Shown here: positions 53,464 through 63,553 of the stretch, piece by piece
Numbering within the stretch: the stretch's first letter is position 1
Layout: the number at the start of each line of letters is the position of its first letter
Assembly (NCBI GenBank): GCA_030834895.1
Contig: JAUQXA010000059.1
Coordinates: 186,001 to 250,000, forward strand
DNA: 64,000 nt
Source: Anaerolineales bacterium
GTDB taxonomy: Bacteria > Chloroflexota > Anaerolineae > Anaerolineales > Villigracilaceae
Reading direction: 5' to 3'
Program-made: the position numbers and the translations under genes
The notes under the pieces: generated by a model
The model's database searches: none
What the model was told of the DNA's origin: nothing
The model's input: only the letters and a program-made list of their open reading frames with translations

Positions 53464-54102
53464 ATGATTACTATAGTAATCGCAGATGACCATCCAATTG
53501 CGCGCGCCGGAATACATAACCTGCTCAGTTCCGATCCTGACCTGATCATTGTTGGCGAGGCGGAAAATGGAATGGAGGCGCAGGAATTGGTGGAAAAGTT
53601 ACGCCCCGACATCCTGCTGCTCGACCTGAAAATGCCCGGACCGCGGCCAGCCGACATTGAGCGACATGTAAGGACCAATTACCCGGAAACGATCACGCTT
53701 GTCCTCACTGCTCATGACCGGGACGTATACCTTGCGGATATGATCGCCGCTGGAGTCAGGGGATATTTTTCGAAATCGGTGCGCGGAGAAACATTGATCA
53801 AGGCAATCCATCGTGCAGTCGAGGGTGAAAGCCTGATTACCAACGAACAAATGGAACGTGTAAAACACTGGCAGGAGAGCAGGAACGGCAAGCGGGAGGA
53901 ACTAACGGAACGGGAAATGGAAATTCTTTTCCTGATGTGCCGCGGCTTCAACAACGCATCAATTTCGAAAGAGCTCGGTATAACACGTCGCACAACAGCA
54001 TTCCATATTACCAACATGCTGAAAAAGTTGGGGGTCAATTCGCGTCAGAAAGCGATTACATGGGCTTATGAAAATCTTATGGATGACTTCCATTTTGGAT
54101 AG
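53464..54102 (+). CDS. NarL/FixJ-type response regulator
   Basis: 212 aa from the ATG at 53464. Receiver domain (1-120) with IADDHP acidic pocket, phospho-acceptor Asp54 in LLLDLKMPGP, Thr in LVLTAHD and Lys in YFSKSV. LuxR-type helix-turn-helix (about 148-205) with ELTEREMEILFLMCRG and ISKELGITRRTTAFHITNMLKKLG. It is a DNA-binding response regulator; no kinase is adjacent. The perfect palindrome 13 bases downstream (54116-54135), upstream of the next surface gene, is a candidate target. Confidence 0.92.
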   Translation: MITIVIADDHPIARAGIHNLLSSDPDLIIVGEAENGMEAQELVEKLRPDILLLDLKMPGPRPADIERHVRTNYPETITLVLTAHDRDVYLADMIAAGVRGYFSKSVRGETLIKAIHRAVEGESLITNEQMERVKHWQESRNGKREELTEREMEILFLMCRGFNNASISKELGITRRTTAFHITNMLKKLGVNSRQKAITWAYENLMDDFHFG

Positions 54103-54115
54103 AATTACTCAGAAT

Positions 54116-54135
54116 ACCTGTAATTAATTACAGGT
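54116..54135. promoter_or_regulatory. 20-bp perfect palindrome, lux-box-like
   Basis: ACCTGTAATTAATTACAGGT is its own reverse complement. Its outer six bases on each side equal those of the Vibrio fischeri lux box. It lies after the response regulator gene and about 270 bases before the surface protein start. The remaining 54136-54406 is AT-rich with no other feature I can support. Confidence 0.5.
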
Positions 54136-54406
54136 CACAAAATTGGTGTTTTCAAGTATCATGTCAAATTAATAGGAATATTAAACTTCGTTTTCGCCAA
54201 ACGGACGTTGCGTATCTGGGAGAACAGACTCTTTCTGCCGTTTTTTGCACTTCGAAAACAGGATCTCACTTCTCATCTTTTTCATGACAAAGTTATGACT
54301 TTTATTCTGATGAATAAAAAAGAGTGCAATGTTATATTACAAGAAAATCCATATGGAAATTAAATTAAAAACCGGGGTGTTCACTTTCCCATTTAGGAGC
54401 AAAACC

Positions 54407-57085
54407 ATGCGTTCAATCAGCCGGTTCATCCACAAGCTCACCTCCCTTCTCGTATTGTTTTCGTTTGCCCTGTCTGCGTTCAGGGTCCCGACAGCGGTCG
54501 TTTCGGCTCAGGGACAGGATGATGGCATCATCCGAGAATACAACTCGGACACCGGCAAGGTGACCATGATCACGGGCGCCAACGATGAGCCGGTTGCCAT
54601 GCTCAGCGCCATGTCGGTACGCATGACCGATGAACAGCAGGCAGACGTCCTGGTCCAATCCTTCGCCCCTGAATTTGGAGTCACCGATCCGCAAAAAGAC
54701 TTGGAACTGATGGCTCAGTCACAGTTTGCCGGGGACCGGGTGACCACCAAATACCAGCAGACCTACAACGGTGTGCCGGTCATGGGCGGTGAACTGATCG
54801 TCAATGCCAATGATCAAGGCGCTTTATACTCCATGAACGGTGAGGTGGCTCAGGCGCTTTCCCTTGACACCACCCCCAGCCTCACCGCAGATGAAGCGGT
54901 GGAGATTGCCAAGCGGGGCATGGCCAAATGGTATGGCGGCGAGAAATCGGGCTACACTCCATCCGTCGCAGCGGAACTTTGGATCTTCGATGAGAAAATC
55001 CTGCGCCCGAGCACCCGCCCGGCGGAACTGGTCTGGCGCATGGACATGGTCACCGTGGACGGCTCGCAGCCAGTCCGCGAGTTGATATTGGTCAATGCCC
55101 AAACAGGCAACGTCCCCATGCACTTCAACCAGATCGATACTGCCTGGCATACCCGACAGGAAGGCGAACCACCCGTCACTCCTATACCAACCGAGGTACC
55201 AACAGAAGATACAAGCAGCGATCCAACCGAGGTTCCAACACAAGAACCGGTTGCTACAGAAACACCTGTTCTTTCGGAAACTCCAATCCCTACCGAGGAG
55301 ATTCAAGCTACCCCTACCCCAGAGTCCCTGCCCACAGGGGAGCCTGAGGATATTACAGCCCTTGCGGGTGTAACTTACTACGTGAATAGTGAAACAGGAG
55401 ATGACAGTAACTCATGTACAACTGTAGTCGCCCCCTGCGCGCACATACAGGAAACCATAAATAAGGCTGCTCCTGGAGATACTATCAAAGTTACAAGCAA
55501 TTTGTACACCCCGGTCTCAGACAGGATCATTATTGACAAAAGCATAACCCTCTCTGGCGGATGGGACTTGACATTTAATATTCAAAACGGAACGTCAGAT
55601 ATTTACGGGAATGGCATTTCCTCAACTGCTCCTGACGTTACCGTAGAAAATTTCGTCATCAGAAACAGCACCTCAACTGATGGTGGAGGTATCCACATTG
55701 CCAGCGGCAACTTTACACTAAGGAACAGCAATGTAAAAAATAACAAAGCCACCTACAGAGGCTCGGGCATTTACATGGAAGATGGGATGCTGTCAGTCGT
55801 CAACAGCGCCATTGCTTATAACTCGAATAATGCTGCTTACGGAGGTGGTATTTTCAGCAATAACGGCACAATTAACATCCAAAATTCAACCATTGTTTTT
55901 AATGGCGCTTATCAGGGAAAAGGCATATACACCGACGCAGGAACTTATACGATAACGAACAGCATTATTTCAGATTGCTATGGCGAAATAGACAATTTTT
56001 CCTACAGCATCATGTGGAGAACAGGGGGCTGCACGGTAGCTGAAGGTCCGGGAAATCAACTTGATGTCGACCCAATAATTAAAAATGACCCATCTAACAC
56101 CAACAATGTTCATGAATTATTAGCTGGGAGCCCAGCCATCAATGCAGGCACATCCACCGGTTGCCCGGCGGTGGATCAGAGGGGGATTTCTCGCCCACAA
56201 GGAAGTGCTTGTGACATTGGAGCCTATGAATATATTGAAAACAAGCTTGTTATTAACAGCGGCGACAATCAATCAGCAGGCATCAATCAGCCTTTTGCAA
56301 CCGCGCTTAGCGTAAAAGTAACAGACGTCAACAACAATCCCATTAGCGGCGTTTCCGTTACATTCACAGCGCCGTCTTCCGGGGCAAGCGGAATATTTAG
56401 CGACACCGGCACATTTATGACAAGTGCTGTCAGCGACAGCAATGGTATCGCGACAGCATCAGCTTTTACGTCCAATGAAATATTGGGCACAATTTCAGTC
56501 ATCGCTTCTGCTGTGTCTTACAACTCAACCACCTTCAGCTTGGTCAATGGAGTTTCAAGGTATGTTTCAAAGGCTGGCAACAATGCAGGCAACTTATGCC
56601 AAATTTCCGCAAATCCATGCAAAACGATTCAATATGCAATTGACAAGGCTTCACCAGGAGACACAGTCTACATTGCAGAAGGCACATACACAGATATCTC
56701 TAGCGTCAACCTCTCTGACAGTGCAACAAGTTATAGTATAAATTTCACCCAAGTGGCATACATTACCAAATCCCTCACTCTCTCAGGCGGCTGGAATAAC
56801 ACATTTGACACGCAAAACAATTTTTCCACAATTGACGGGAATAAATCAAATGTAGGCATTTTCATCAACAACAGTTCTGCTGCCATAACCATCACCAATT
56901 TTGTTATTCAAAATGGATACATAGGAAAAGGCAGTTTGATTAACAATGGGTATAGCGGAAAAGGTGGTGGAATAAAAAACATATCTTCAAGTTTAACAAT
57001 TAACAATTCAACTAGGTATTGGTGCATAAATCGAAGAATAAGCGCAATTCACCTGTCTGGAAGCAGGGATTACACAACTGGATAA
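54407..57085 (+). pseudogene. Secreted FTP/PepSY propeptide - beta-helix protein, 3' end lost to an IS
   Basis: Start ATG at 54407 with AGGAGC before it; signal peptide about 1-38. Residues 40-250 match the FTP and PepSY propeptide of thermolysin/fungalysin proteases (TTKYQQTYNGVPVMGGELIVN, ELVWRMDM). No protease domain follows; instead a Thr/Pro/Glu linker (255-320), a parallel beta-helix of choice-of-anchor Q type (325-600, with VNSAIAYNSNNAAYGGGIF), a Big_1/invasin Ig-like domain (605-715), and the start of a second beta-helix. Native sequence stops near 57018; the last about 22 codons to the TAA are read from IS DNA. The missing 3' part is not found beyond the IS, so the gene is truncated. 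Confidence 0.82.
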
Positions 57086-58084
57086 CTTTCTGGCATGCCG
57101 AGATGGGTCATTTGGTTGAGTGCCAAGCAACGAATGAGCGCCTGCGAGGTTTGCGTCTCCAACAGGCGGGCAGAAAGCCTATCACCAAAGATGGTTTTCA
57201 ACCGGAACATGGTGGTTTCTGCCAAAGAACGAATATGGTAGCCTGAATCTTCCTTCCACTGCGGTCGTCCATGCTTGCGAATGTAACGCAAGTTCTCATC
57301 TCGCTTGAGACGTTCTTCCTTTGAGTTTCCATGTTGCCAGATGTGTGCATTCTTGCGGGGCGGGATCAAAATCTCAACTGCAGGCGAATGTGCATTGAGC
57401 GCATCATAGACTTTGCGTTTATCGTAGGCGCCATCGGCTGCACAAGAGAGCAAAGTTTGTTCGATTTGCGCCAACATGTCTTTCACGACAGCATCATCGC
57501 TAACGTTGTTCTCGGTCAGAACCCCCACTTGGATCTCGCCGTTGTTGGGATTAGCACCCACGTGCAGTTTGCGCCAGGTACGATGCTTGGAATAGCCATG
57601 TTTACGAACCTTCCACTCGCCTTCGCCATAGATTTTCAAGCCGGTGCTGTCCAACACCAGGTTCATCCTCCCATTGGTTTTCTTGGGCAATCTCACCTTC
57701 AAGGTCTTCGCGCGTTTCGACAGGGTCGAATGATCTGGCACCCGCAGAGGAATGTTCTGCATTTTGAACACCGAACGCACAAACCCTTCCACGCCACGAT
57801 TGGTCAAGTGAAATACTTCCTTAATGGTCAACATGATTTCGATAGCCTTCTCACTGTACTCAAACTGGCTGCCGCGTTGTTTTTCACCAATATACAACCA
57901 GACCTGTTCAAAATCATCTGAAAGCCAGAATGTGATTGAACATCGTTTCACCAGGGATTTCTCATATTCGGACCAGTTCTTGACACGATATAATGTCTTT
58001 GGGCGTGAGGATGACTTTGTACGTTTAGGCATAAACCCAAAGTTACTTTCTCACGCCTCTTTTGTCTAGCCTTCCATGCACCAA
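57019..58084. mobile_element. IS5-family insertion sequence, intact
   Basis: About 1066 bp, the usual IS5 size. Proposed ends are the matching TTGGTGCAT (57019-57027) and ATGCACCAA (58076-58084). It holds one complete transposase gene. No clear target duplication is seen, and the interrupted gene does not resume, so insertion was accompanied or followed by a deletion. Confidence 0.75.
57070..58032 (-). CDS. IS5-family transposase (IS903-like group)
   Basis: 320 aa, uninterrupted. N-terminal VKNWSEYEKSLVKRCSITFWLSDD is typical of the IS903/IS5 type. Catalytic acids: Asp in LVLDSTGLKIYGEGEW, Asp in CAADGAYDKR and Glu in SLAETTMFRLKTIFG, giving a full DDE set. The element may still be mobile. 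Confidence 0.93.
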   Translation of the reverse strand: MPKRTKSSSRPKTLYRVKNWSEYEKSLVKRCSITFWLSDDFEQVWLYIGEKQRGSQFEYSEKAIEIMLTIKEVFHLTNRGVEGFVRSVFKMQNIPLRVPDHSTLSKRAKTLKVRLPKKTNGRMNLVLDSTGLKIYGEGEWKVRKHGYSKHRTWRKLHVGANPNNGEIQVGVLTENNVSDDAVVKDMLAQIEQTLLSCAADGAYDKRKVYDALNAHSPAVEILIPPRKNAHIWQHGNSKEERLKRDENLRYIRKHGRPQWKEDSGYHIRSLAETTMFRLKTIFGDRLSARLLETQTSQALIRCLALNQMTHLGMPESYPVV

Positions 58085-58094
58085 AGTCCATGTA

Positions 58095-58133
58095 AATACA
58101 AAAGCATCCCGGCTCATATGAACTGGGATGCTT
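58095..58133 (-). terminator. Terminator of ndk
   Basis: On the minus strand AAGCATCCC (58133-58125) pairs with GGGATGCTT (58110-58102) and continues TTGTATTT. It lies 42 bases past the ndk stop. Confidence 0.82.
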
Positions 58134-58174
58134 CTTGTGACAACTTGTTTTCTCGTCTACCTGTCTACTTTTAC

Positions 58175-58627
58175 CTATTTCTCGAATACCCACTGATCCA
58201 CAGCGCGTTTCCAGTCAACCAGCTCTTCTTTCTTGAACCAAAGAGCGACTTCACGTTCGCCGGTCTCCGGCTTGTCTGAGGCATGGATCAAGTTGCGTCC
58301 CACTTCGAGGGCGAAATCATGGCGGATGGTGCCGGGCGCGGATTCAGCGGGTCTGGTCGAGCCGACGGTCTGGCGCACAGCGGCAACCGCATTGGGCCCT
58401 TCCCATACCATTGCCATCACCGGCGCGGATGTAATGTAGGCGATCAAACCATCGTAAAAAGGCTTGCCTTTATGTTCGGCATAATGGCTTTCAGCCAGCG
58501 CATTGCCGACCTGAATGAATTTTGCTGCAACGAGCCGGAGTCCGCGACGTTCGAAGCGGCTGATGGCTTCGCCAATCAATCCGCGCTGCACGCCGTCGGG
58601 TTTTACAAGTACGAGCGTTCTTTCCAC
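58175..58627 (-). CDS. ndk: Nucleoside diphosphate kinase
   Basis: 150 aa, normal length. It transfers the gamma phosphate of NTPs to NDPs through phospho-His. Active-site His115 lies in NLIHASD (usually NxxHGSD; here Gly is Ala). Start ERTLVLVKPDGVQRGLIGE and STRPAESAPGTIRHDF are canonical. Confidence 0.97.
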   Translation of the reverse strand: MERTLVLVKPDGVQRGLIGEAISRFERRGLRLVAAKFIQVGNALAESHYAEHKGKPFYDGLIAYITSAPVMAMVWEGPNAVAAVRQTVGSTRPAESAPGTIRHDFALEVGRNLIHASDKPETGEREVALWFKKEELVDWKRAVDQWVFEK

Positions 58628-58653
58628 AGAAAATCCTCCAAAACAAAATATAA

Positions 58654-58731
58654 CGATTCAGCGAGTCATCGAATCAACAAATTATTGACTCGCTGACTCT
58701 TTGAATCACCGAATCGATGAATTAACGAATC
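58654..58731. repeat. Short GAATC/GAGTC repeats between ndk and the TPR gene
   Basis: CAGCGAGTCA (58659-58668) is mirrored by TGACTCGCTG (58686-58695); around them GAATC-type words recur (GATTCA, GAATCA, GAATCG). The block overlaps the last few codons of the TPR gene. Confidence 0.55.
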
Positions 58732-61700
58732 AGTTCTTCCGCCTTGTTGTAGGCTTCGAGCGCTTCCTTCAAACGATTGGCGCGCATATAGGCATCACCC
58801 AGTGTTTGCCAGATGCCGACCTCCACCGGATAACGATAGATCGACTCGGTCAGGTCGCGGATGGTTTCCTCGATGTGCTTGCCTTTCTTGATCAACTTTC
58901 CGTAATGCGCAAGCGCGGCGGGAATGTCACCCCGATCCAGTTCGCTCTTGGCCTGGTTCAACGCAACGATTGCATTCGCGCTCTCCGGCAGTCGTTTGCG
59001 CGCAGGCAGCCCGGACTTCTTCTTCGCCGGAGCTTCAGATTGCGGAATTGGCGCGAGGACAGGTTGGGTGTCCGGCTGCGGTGGAGGAGGCACGAAGGCT
59101 TTGTGGGTCTCCACAGGGATTTCCTGTTTGGGCGCAGGTTTTGTTTCAACCTGTTGCGGCTCCAACGGATGCCAGTCGGAAGGCGAGGTTGGCGTGGGGT
59201 ATTGAGGCTCCTCCGCTTCCCATCTCTCGCGGTGATGCCAGGGCGAAGTATCATCTTCTTGGTAACTGCTGCCTGCTTCTTCGGACGTTTCCTCAAACCA
59301 GGATGGAAGGCTCTCCGCCTGCCCGGTTGTGGATTCTTTCCATTCATCGTCCATTTTAGAGCCTTGCACGTCGACTTCACTCAACCAATCGGGCAGTTCG
59401 GACTTTTCCTCGGCCGGACCGCTTCCTTTTGGTTTGACAGGTGGCCTGGCTTGCGAATCAAAGAGGATCGAGTCGGGGGTCGGCATGGACTCAAAGGGAA
59501 GACCAGGCTCGTCATCAAGGGTGTTCAGCCAGTTGGCAAGGTCACCTTCGGTCATGTTCTCGCTGGTTGCAGCAAGCGACGGCGTCTCGCTATCGACATC
59601 GCTCAGCCAATTGGGCAGTTCTGATTTTTCCGCAGGTAATTCCTCCTGCTTGAATTCGAATTGACCGCCGGTATCCTGCGGTGTTTGTGCATCGTTTAAC
59701 CATTCAGGAATTTCACTGCTGTCGAGTTGTCTGGTTTCAGCTTTCGCATCGCTCAGCCAGTCGGGGATTTCATTTGAAATGCCAAACGATTCGCTTTTCT
59801 CTGTTTGCTCTTCCTCTTTGGCAAGATCTTCCAACCAGGTGCTGGTTTCATCTTTGACGGGTGTTGCGCCAGACGCGCTTTCGAATTCAGCAAAGAATTG
59901 CTCGCCGATGTTAAGCGCATTTTCCACGATCTCAGGCTTTTGCTCAGGCTGGGTGGGTTGGGATTCGCCAATGGATTGTGCCTGCGCAACCCATTCAGGC
60001 GGCTTCTCGCTGCGTTTGCTTGGGTCAGTGACCAGTTCCTCGGGCTTGGCTCCATGTTTGGCGGCAAGTGACTCCAACCAAGCCACGGCGTCATCCTGTT
60101 CCGAGGATGTCGCACCAAGGCTTTCAACAGAAGCTGCGGGTGTTTGAGGCGCGGGTGTTTCCTGATTCGCGCTTTGCGCCTGCGCGACCCACTCCGGTGG
60201 TTTCTCACTGCGTTTGCTTGGGTCGGTGACCAGTTCCTCGGGCTTGGCTCCGTGCTTGGCGGCAAGTGATTCAAGCCATGCTACAGCGTCATCCTGTTCC
60301 TGCGCCGACGCGCCAAGGCTTTCGACAGACACCGTGGGCGTTTCCTGACCGATGTTTTGTGCCTGTGCGACCCATTCGGGTGGTTTCTCGCTGCGTTTGC
60401 TTGGGTCGGTGACCAGTTCTTCAGGTTTGGCCCCGTGCTTGGCGGCAAGTGATTCGAGCCACGCTACAGCATCATCCTGTTCCTGGGCGGTTGAACCCAA
60501 GCCTTCAACCGAAGGAGCAGGTTGTGAAGTTTTCTGATCCTGGGTGTCCAGTCCGCTTAACCAATCGGGAACATTTTCCACTTTTTCTGGCTCAGTGGCG
60601 GTTTCTTGTGGAGTATCCAAGCCGCGCAGCCAATCCGGAACATCGGCAGCTTCGGCGGCAGAAGCTTGTTCACCGTCCAGACCACTTAACCAATCGGGTA
60701 CATTAGCAGCTTCGGCGGCGGGGGCTTGCTTCTCATCCAATTCACCGAGCCAATCAGTTACTGCGTCTTTTTGCAGAGGCTCAGAGGGTGGTTGCTTGCC
60801 GTCCAGTTGGTTCAACCAGGCGGAAGTTTCATCCATCTTTGCGGGTTCAGCAGGTGCTTGTGAAGCCTCCTTCAGCCAGTCTGGGACTTCCCCTGTCCCG
60901 GCTTCGGATGTTTGGGAATTGTCGAGCAGCCAATCGGGTACTTCTATAGCTGGAGTGGATTCGGGTTGGGAGGGAGGAGTGGGAGCCGTGTTGACTGGTT
61001 CCTGTCCCTTTAGCCAGTCGGGAAGTTCGGCGGGAGCAAGACTGCCGCTGGCGGGTTCTTCATCAAAAATCGAAGTGGGCTGTTCGGGCGTGGTTGAAGC
61101 TCCCCAGCCTGCCTGACGAAGGAAATCCGGAATCTCTTCTGGCGCAGCGGGAGTGGTCTCAGGCATACTGGAAACCTTGGGCCAGTCGGATTCGCTGGTG
61201 GAAGCCGTCGCGGCAATTGCGGGAGCGGCTGCAATACCAGCGCCGAGTCCAAGTGAGGAAGTCCATGCCTGACCCGCAGGCGGTTCTTCGCCCTTGTATT
61301 CGAGTCTCTCGACGCTGATTGAGGCATCGGGAACTTCATGTGATAAAAAGACAGAATCTTTTGCGAACGTGGCATATGGATCCATCTCTCCCACGCGCAT
61401 GCGGTATACCTGAGTGCTTTCAGCGGCGCCTGCCGTGGCGGGTAACAGGTCCACCATGATGCGGTTGGCGTCGAAACAATATTGATATCGTTTGAGCAGT
61501 TGGGCGCACATATCCGAGGCGTCCGCTTTCTGACCACCGCGGAAGTAGGCGCGAGCCAACAGTACCTGCATGTCAGGACGATCCGGTTCCTCGGCGAGGA
61601 CGGCACGAATCTCGGCAATTGCCTGTGGATACAATTCGCCCTGCACATATAGGTGGGCGAGCGCTCCGCGTGTCATGCGGATTCTGGGCGGTTCCATTCC

Positions 61701-62066
61701 GTCGCGTCGTCCGTACAACCTTTGAAGTTCGCCCTGAATGGCGGCGTTGGAAGACTGGGTCTCAAAGGCGCGTTCCATGTGCCAGATGGCTTCATCCATT
61801 TTTCTTTGCTCATCGTAGATGATGCTCATCCCCACATGGGATACATAATCGTCAGGCACCGCCATCAAGACCCGGCTGAAAATATCCACTGCCTCAGCGT
61901 GACGTTTTAATTCAAGGTATGATTTGCCGAGCAGGCGATAGGTCGACAGATGTTTGGGGAATGTTTTCAGAATGTGGTGACAATGCGCAATGGCCTCGTT
62001 GATGTTCCCCTGATCAATGAGGTTTTCGATTTCGCGATTGTAAATTCTCAAAGAAACTTTTGCCAT
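58722..62066 (-). CDS. TPR protein with long PDWL-motif linker
   Basis: 1114 aa, no signal peptide. TPR-type helices at 1-235 (EAIAHCHHILKTFPKHLSTYRLLG, EAVDIFSRVLMAVPDD) and at 1035-1114 (SELDRGDIPAALAHYGKLIKKG, WQTLGDAYMRANRLKEALEAY). Between them lies an acidic, Pro/Ser/Glu-rich linker of about 770 residues with over a dozen copies of [IVL]-P-[DENS]-W-[LF] and three near-identical 40-residue blocks starting DDAVAWLESLAAKHG. The regular Trp motifs look like docking sites for a partner. It is probably a scaffold; the partner is unknown. Confidence 0.8.
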   Translation of the reverse strand: MAKVSLRIYNREIENLIDQGNINEAIAHCHHILKTFPKHLSTYRLLGKSYLELKRHAEAVDIFSRVLMAVPDDYVSHVGMSIIYDEQRKMDEAIWHMERAFETQSSNAAIQGELQRLYGRRDGMEPPRIRMTRGALAHLYVQGELYPQAIAEIRAVLAEEPDRPDMQVLLARAYFRGGQKADASDMCAQLLKRYQYCFDANRIMVDLLPATAGAAESTQVYRMRVGEMDPYATFAKDSVFLSHEVPDASISVERLEYKGEEPPAGQAWTSSLGLGAGIAAAPAIAATASTSESDWPKVSSMPETTPAAPEEIPDFLRQAGWGASTTPEQPTSIFDEEPASGSLAPAELPDWLKGQEPVNTAPTPPSQPESTPAIEVPDWLLDNSQTSEAGTGEVPDWLKEASQAPAEPAKMDETSAWLNQLDGKQPPSEPLQKDAVTDWLGELDEKQAPAAEAANVPDWLSGLDGEQASAAEAADVPDWLRGLDTPQETATEPEKVENVPDWLSGLDTQDQKTSQPAPSVEGLGSTAQEQDDAVAWLESLAAKHGAKPEELVTDPSKRSEKPPEWVAQAQNIGQETPTVSVESLGASAQEQDDAVAWLESLAAKHGAKPEELVTDPSKRSEKPPEWVAQAQSANQETPAPQTPAASVESLGATSSEQDDAVAWLESLAAKHGAKPEELVTDPSKRSEKPPEWVAQAQSIGESQPTQPEQKPEIVENALNIGEQFFAEFESASGATPVKDETSTWLEDLAKEEEQTEKSESFGISNEIPDWLSDAKAETRQLDSSEIPEWLNDAQTPQDTGGQFEFKQEELPAEKSELPNWLSDVDSETPSLAATSENMTEGDLANWLNTLDDEPGLPFESMPTPDSILFDSQARPPVKPKGSGPAEEKSELPDWLSEVDVQGSKMDDEWKESTTGQAESLPSWFEETSEEAGSSYQEDDTSPWHHRERWEAEEPQYPTPTSPSDWHPLEPQQVETKPAPKQEIPVETHKAFVPPPPQPDTQPVLAPIPQSEAPAKKKSGLPARKRLPESANAIVALNQAKSELDRGDIPAALAHYGKLIKKGKHIEETIRDLTESIYRYPVEVGIWQTLGDAYMRANRLKEALEAYNKAEELIR
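59979..60532 (-). repeat. Three direct repeats within the TPR gene
   Basis: Blocks encoding DDAVAWLESLAAKHG...VTDPSKRSEKPPEWVAQAQ recur three times with spacing of about 198 and 183 bases. Protein identity is almost complete while codons differ, so selection or gene conversion keeps them alike. Confidence 0.8.
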
Positions 62067-62125
62067 TGCCGTTTTCCTGGTTAATATGTCGGATTCTTAA
62101 TTAATTTACAAGACTATACGCTATT

Positions 62126-63421
62126 TTACTCGTAAAATAGCGGGAGCGGCGGTACAAATTCATCGCTAAACTGGTATGCCGAGAGTACATTGGTACGGGC
62201 TTCCGCCAGTTTTGCCTCATCATTGGCATGAATCTCGAACAGCGGTTCGCCTGCTTCGACTTTATCCCCAACTTTTTTGAGGATTAAAAAGCCGACTGCG
62301 TGGTCAATGGGATCGCCCTTTTTGGCGCGACCCGCTCCCAGCGTGACCGATGCCTCGCCGACAATTCTGGCGTGGATCTGGGAGATGAATCCGCTGCGGG
62401 GGGATTTGGCTGCCTCGACGTATTTTGCCCGCTCGAAGCGGCTGACGTCGTCCACGTAGGAGACATCGCCGCCCTGAGCCTGAACCAGCACACGGAGTTT
62501 TTCCAGCGCACTTCCATCGTCGATGGATTTCTGAGCCATGGCCCGTCCTTCGTCCAAATCCTTTGCGCGTTGACCCAGCACAAGTACATGCGCTGCGACA
62601 TGCAGGCAGTGTTCGTAGTAATCCTGTGGAGCGCGTCCGCGCAGGAGTTCGATGGCTTCGACCATTTCGAGGGCGTTGCCCACCGCCGAGCCGAGCGGCT
62701 GGTTCATGTCCGAAAGCAGAGCGACGGTTTTGCGTCCCGCTAGCCGACCAATGTCCACCATCAGGTTGGCAAGCACACGCGCTTCTTCGAGAGTTTGCAT
62801 GAAAGCTCCGAGTCCGGTTTTCACATCCAGCACAATTGCCTGCGCTCCCGCCGCTATCTTCTTGGACATGATGGATGAGGCAATCAATGGCATCGAAGGC
62901 ACGGTGCCGGTCACGTCACGCAGGGCGTACATTTTCCCGTCTGCCGGCGCAAGGTCGAGCGATTGACCGGTGAGCACGATGCCTTTTTCTTTCAATTGTT
63001 TTTTGAACTCATCGGTTGACAAATCTACGCGATAACCGGGAACCGATTCCAGCTTATCGAGCGTGCCGCCGCTGAAACCGAGTCCGCGCCCGGACATTTT
63101 TCCGACGGGCAGTCCGCAGGCTGCTACCATCGGCATGACCGAGATGCTGGTCTTGTCGCCCACGCCGCCGGAGGAGTGCTTATCAACAGCGATGTCCACC
63201 ACTTTGGAAAGGTCAAGTACCTGCCCGGAGTTTGCCATGGCAAGAGTCAGGTCGGCAGTCTCGAAGGGCGTCATGCCGTTCAGCAGAATAGCCATGGCAA
63301 AGGCGGAAGCCTGATAGTCGGGAATTTCCCCGTTGGTAAAACCTTTGATGAAGAACTCGATCTCCTGCGAGGTCAATTCCTGTTTATCGCGTTTTTTGAT
63401 AATGATGTCTACCGCGCGCAT
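62126..63421 (-). CDS. Pyrimidine-nucleoside phosphorylase / thymidine phosphorylase
   Basis: 431 aa. Phosphorolysis of thymidine, deoxyuridine or uridine in nucleoside salvage. Signatures: KHSSGGVGDKTS phosphate site, SGRGLGFSGGTLDKLESVPGY family motif, and ALRDVTGTVPS. C-terminal domain GDKVEAGEPLFEIHAND has the barrel-sandwich fold. Length is typical. deoA and pdp types are not separable with certainty. Confidence 0.93.
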   Translation of the reverse strand: MRAVDIIIKKRDKQELTSQEIEFFIKGFTNGEIPDYQASAFAMAILLNGMTPFETADLTLAMANSGQVLDLSKVVDIAVDKHSSGGVGDKTSISVMPMVAACGLPVGKMSGRGLGFSGGTLDKLESVPGYRVDLSTDEFKKQLKEKGIVLTGQSLDLAPADGKMYALRDVTGTVPSMPLIASSIMSKKIAAGAQAIVLDVKTGLGAFMQTLEEARVLANLMVDIGRLAGRKTVALLSDMNQPLGSAVGNALEMVEAIELLRGRAPQDYYEHCLHVAAHVLVLGQRAKDLDEGRAMAQKSIDDGSALEKLRVLVQAQGGDVSYVDDVSRFERAKYVEAAKSPRSGFISQIHARIVGEASVTLGAGRAKKGDPIDHAVGFLILKKVGDKVEAGEPLFEIHANDEAKLAEARTNVLSAYQFSDEFVPPLPLFYE

Positions 63422-63505
63422 GTCACATCTCCTTGTACGATTCTATTTTATCGCAAAGTGGTGAGGAAAGTATGAATAATACTTGTGTTGAACACTGGTG
63501 CGTGT

Positions 63506-63539
63506 AAAAAAAGACCGTAAATGTTTTACATTCACGGTC
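63506..63539 (-). terminator. Terminator of the gene at the right edge
   Basis: On the minus strand GACCGTGAATGT pairs with ACATTTACGGTC and ends in T7 (63512-63506). It is 15 bases past the stop at 63554. Confidence 0.88.
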
Positions 63540-63553
63540 CATCTTCTCGTCAA

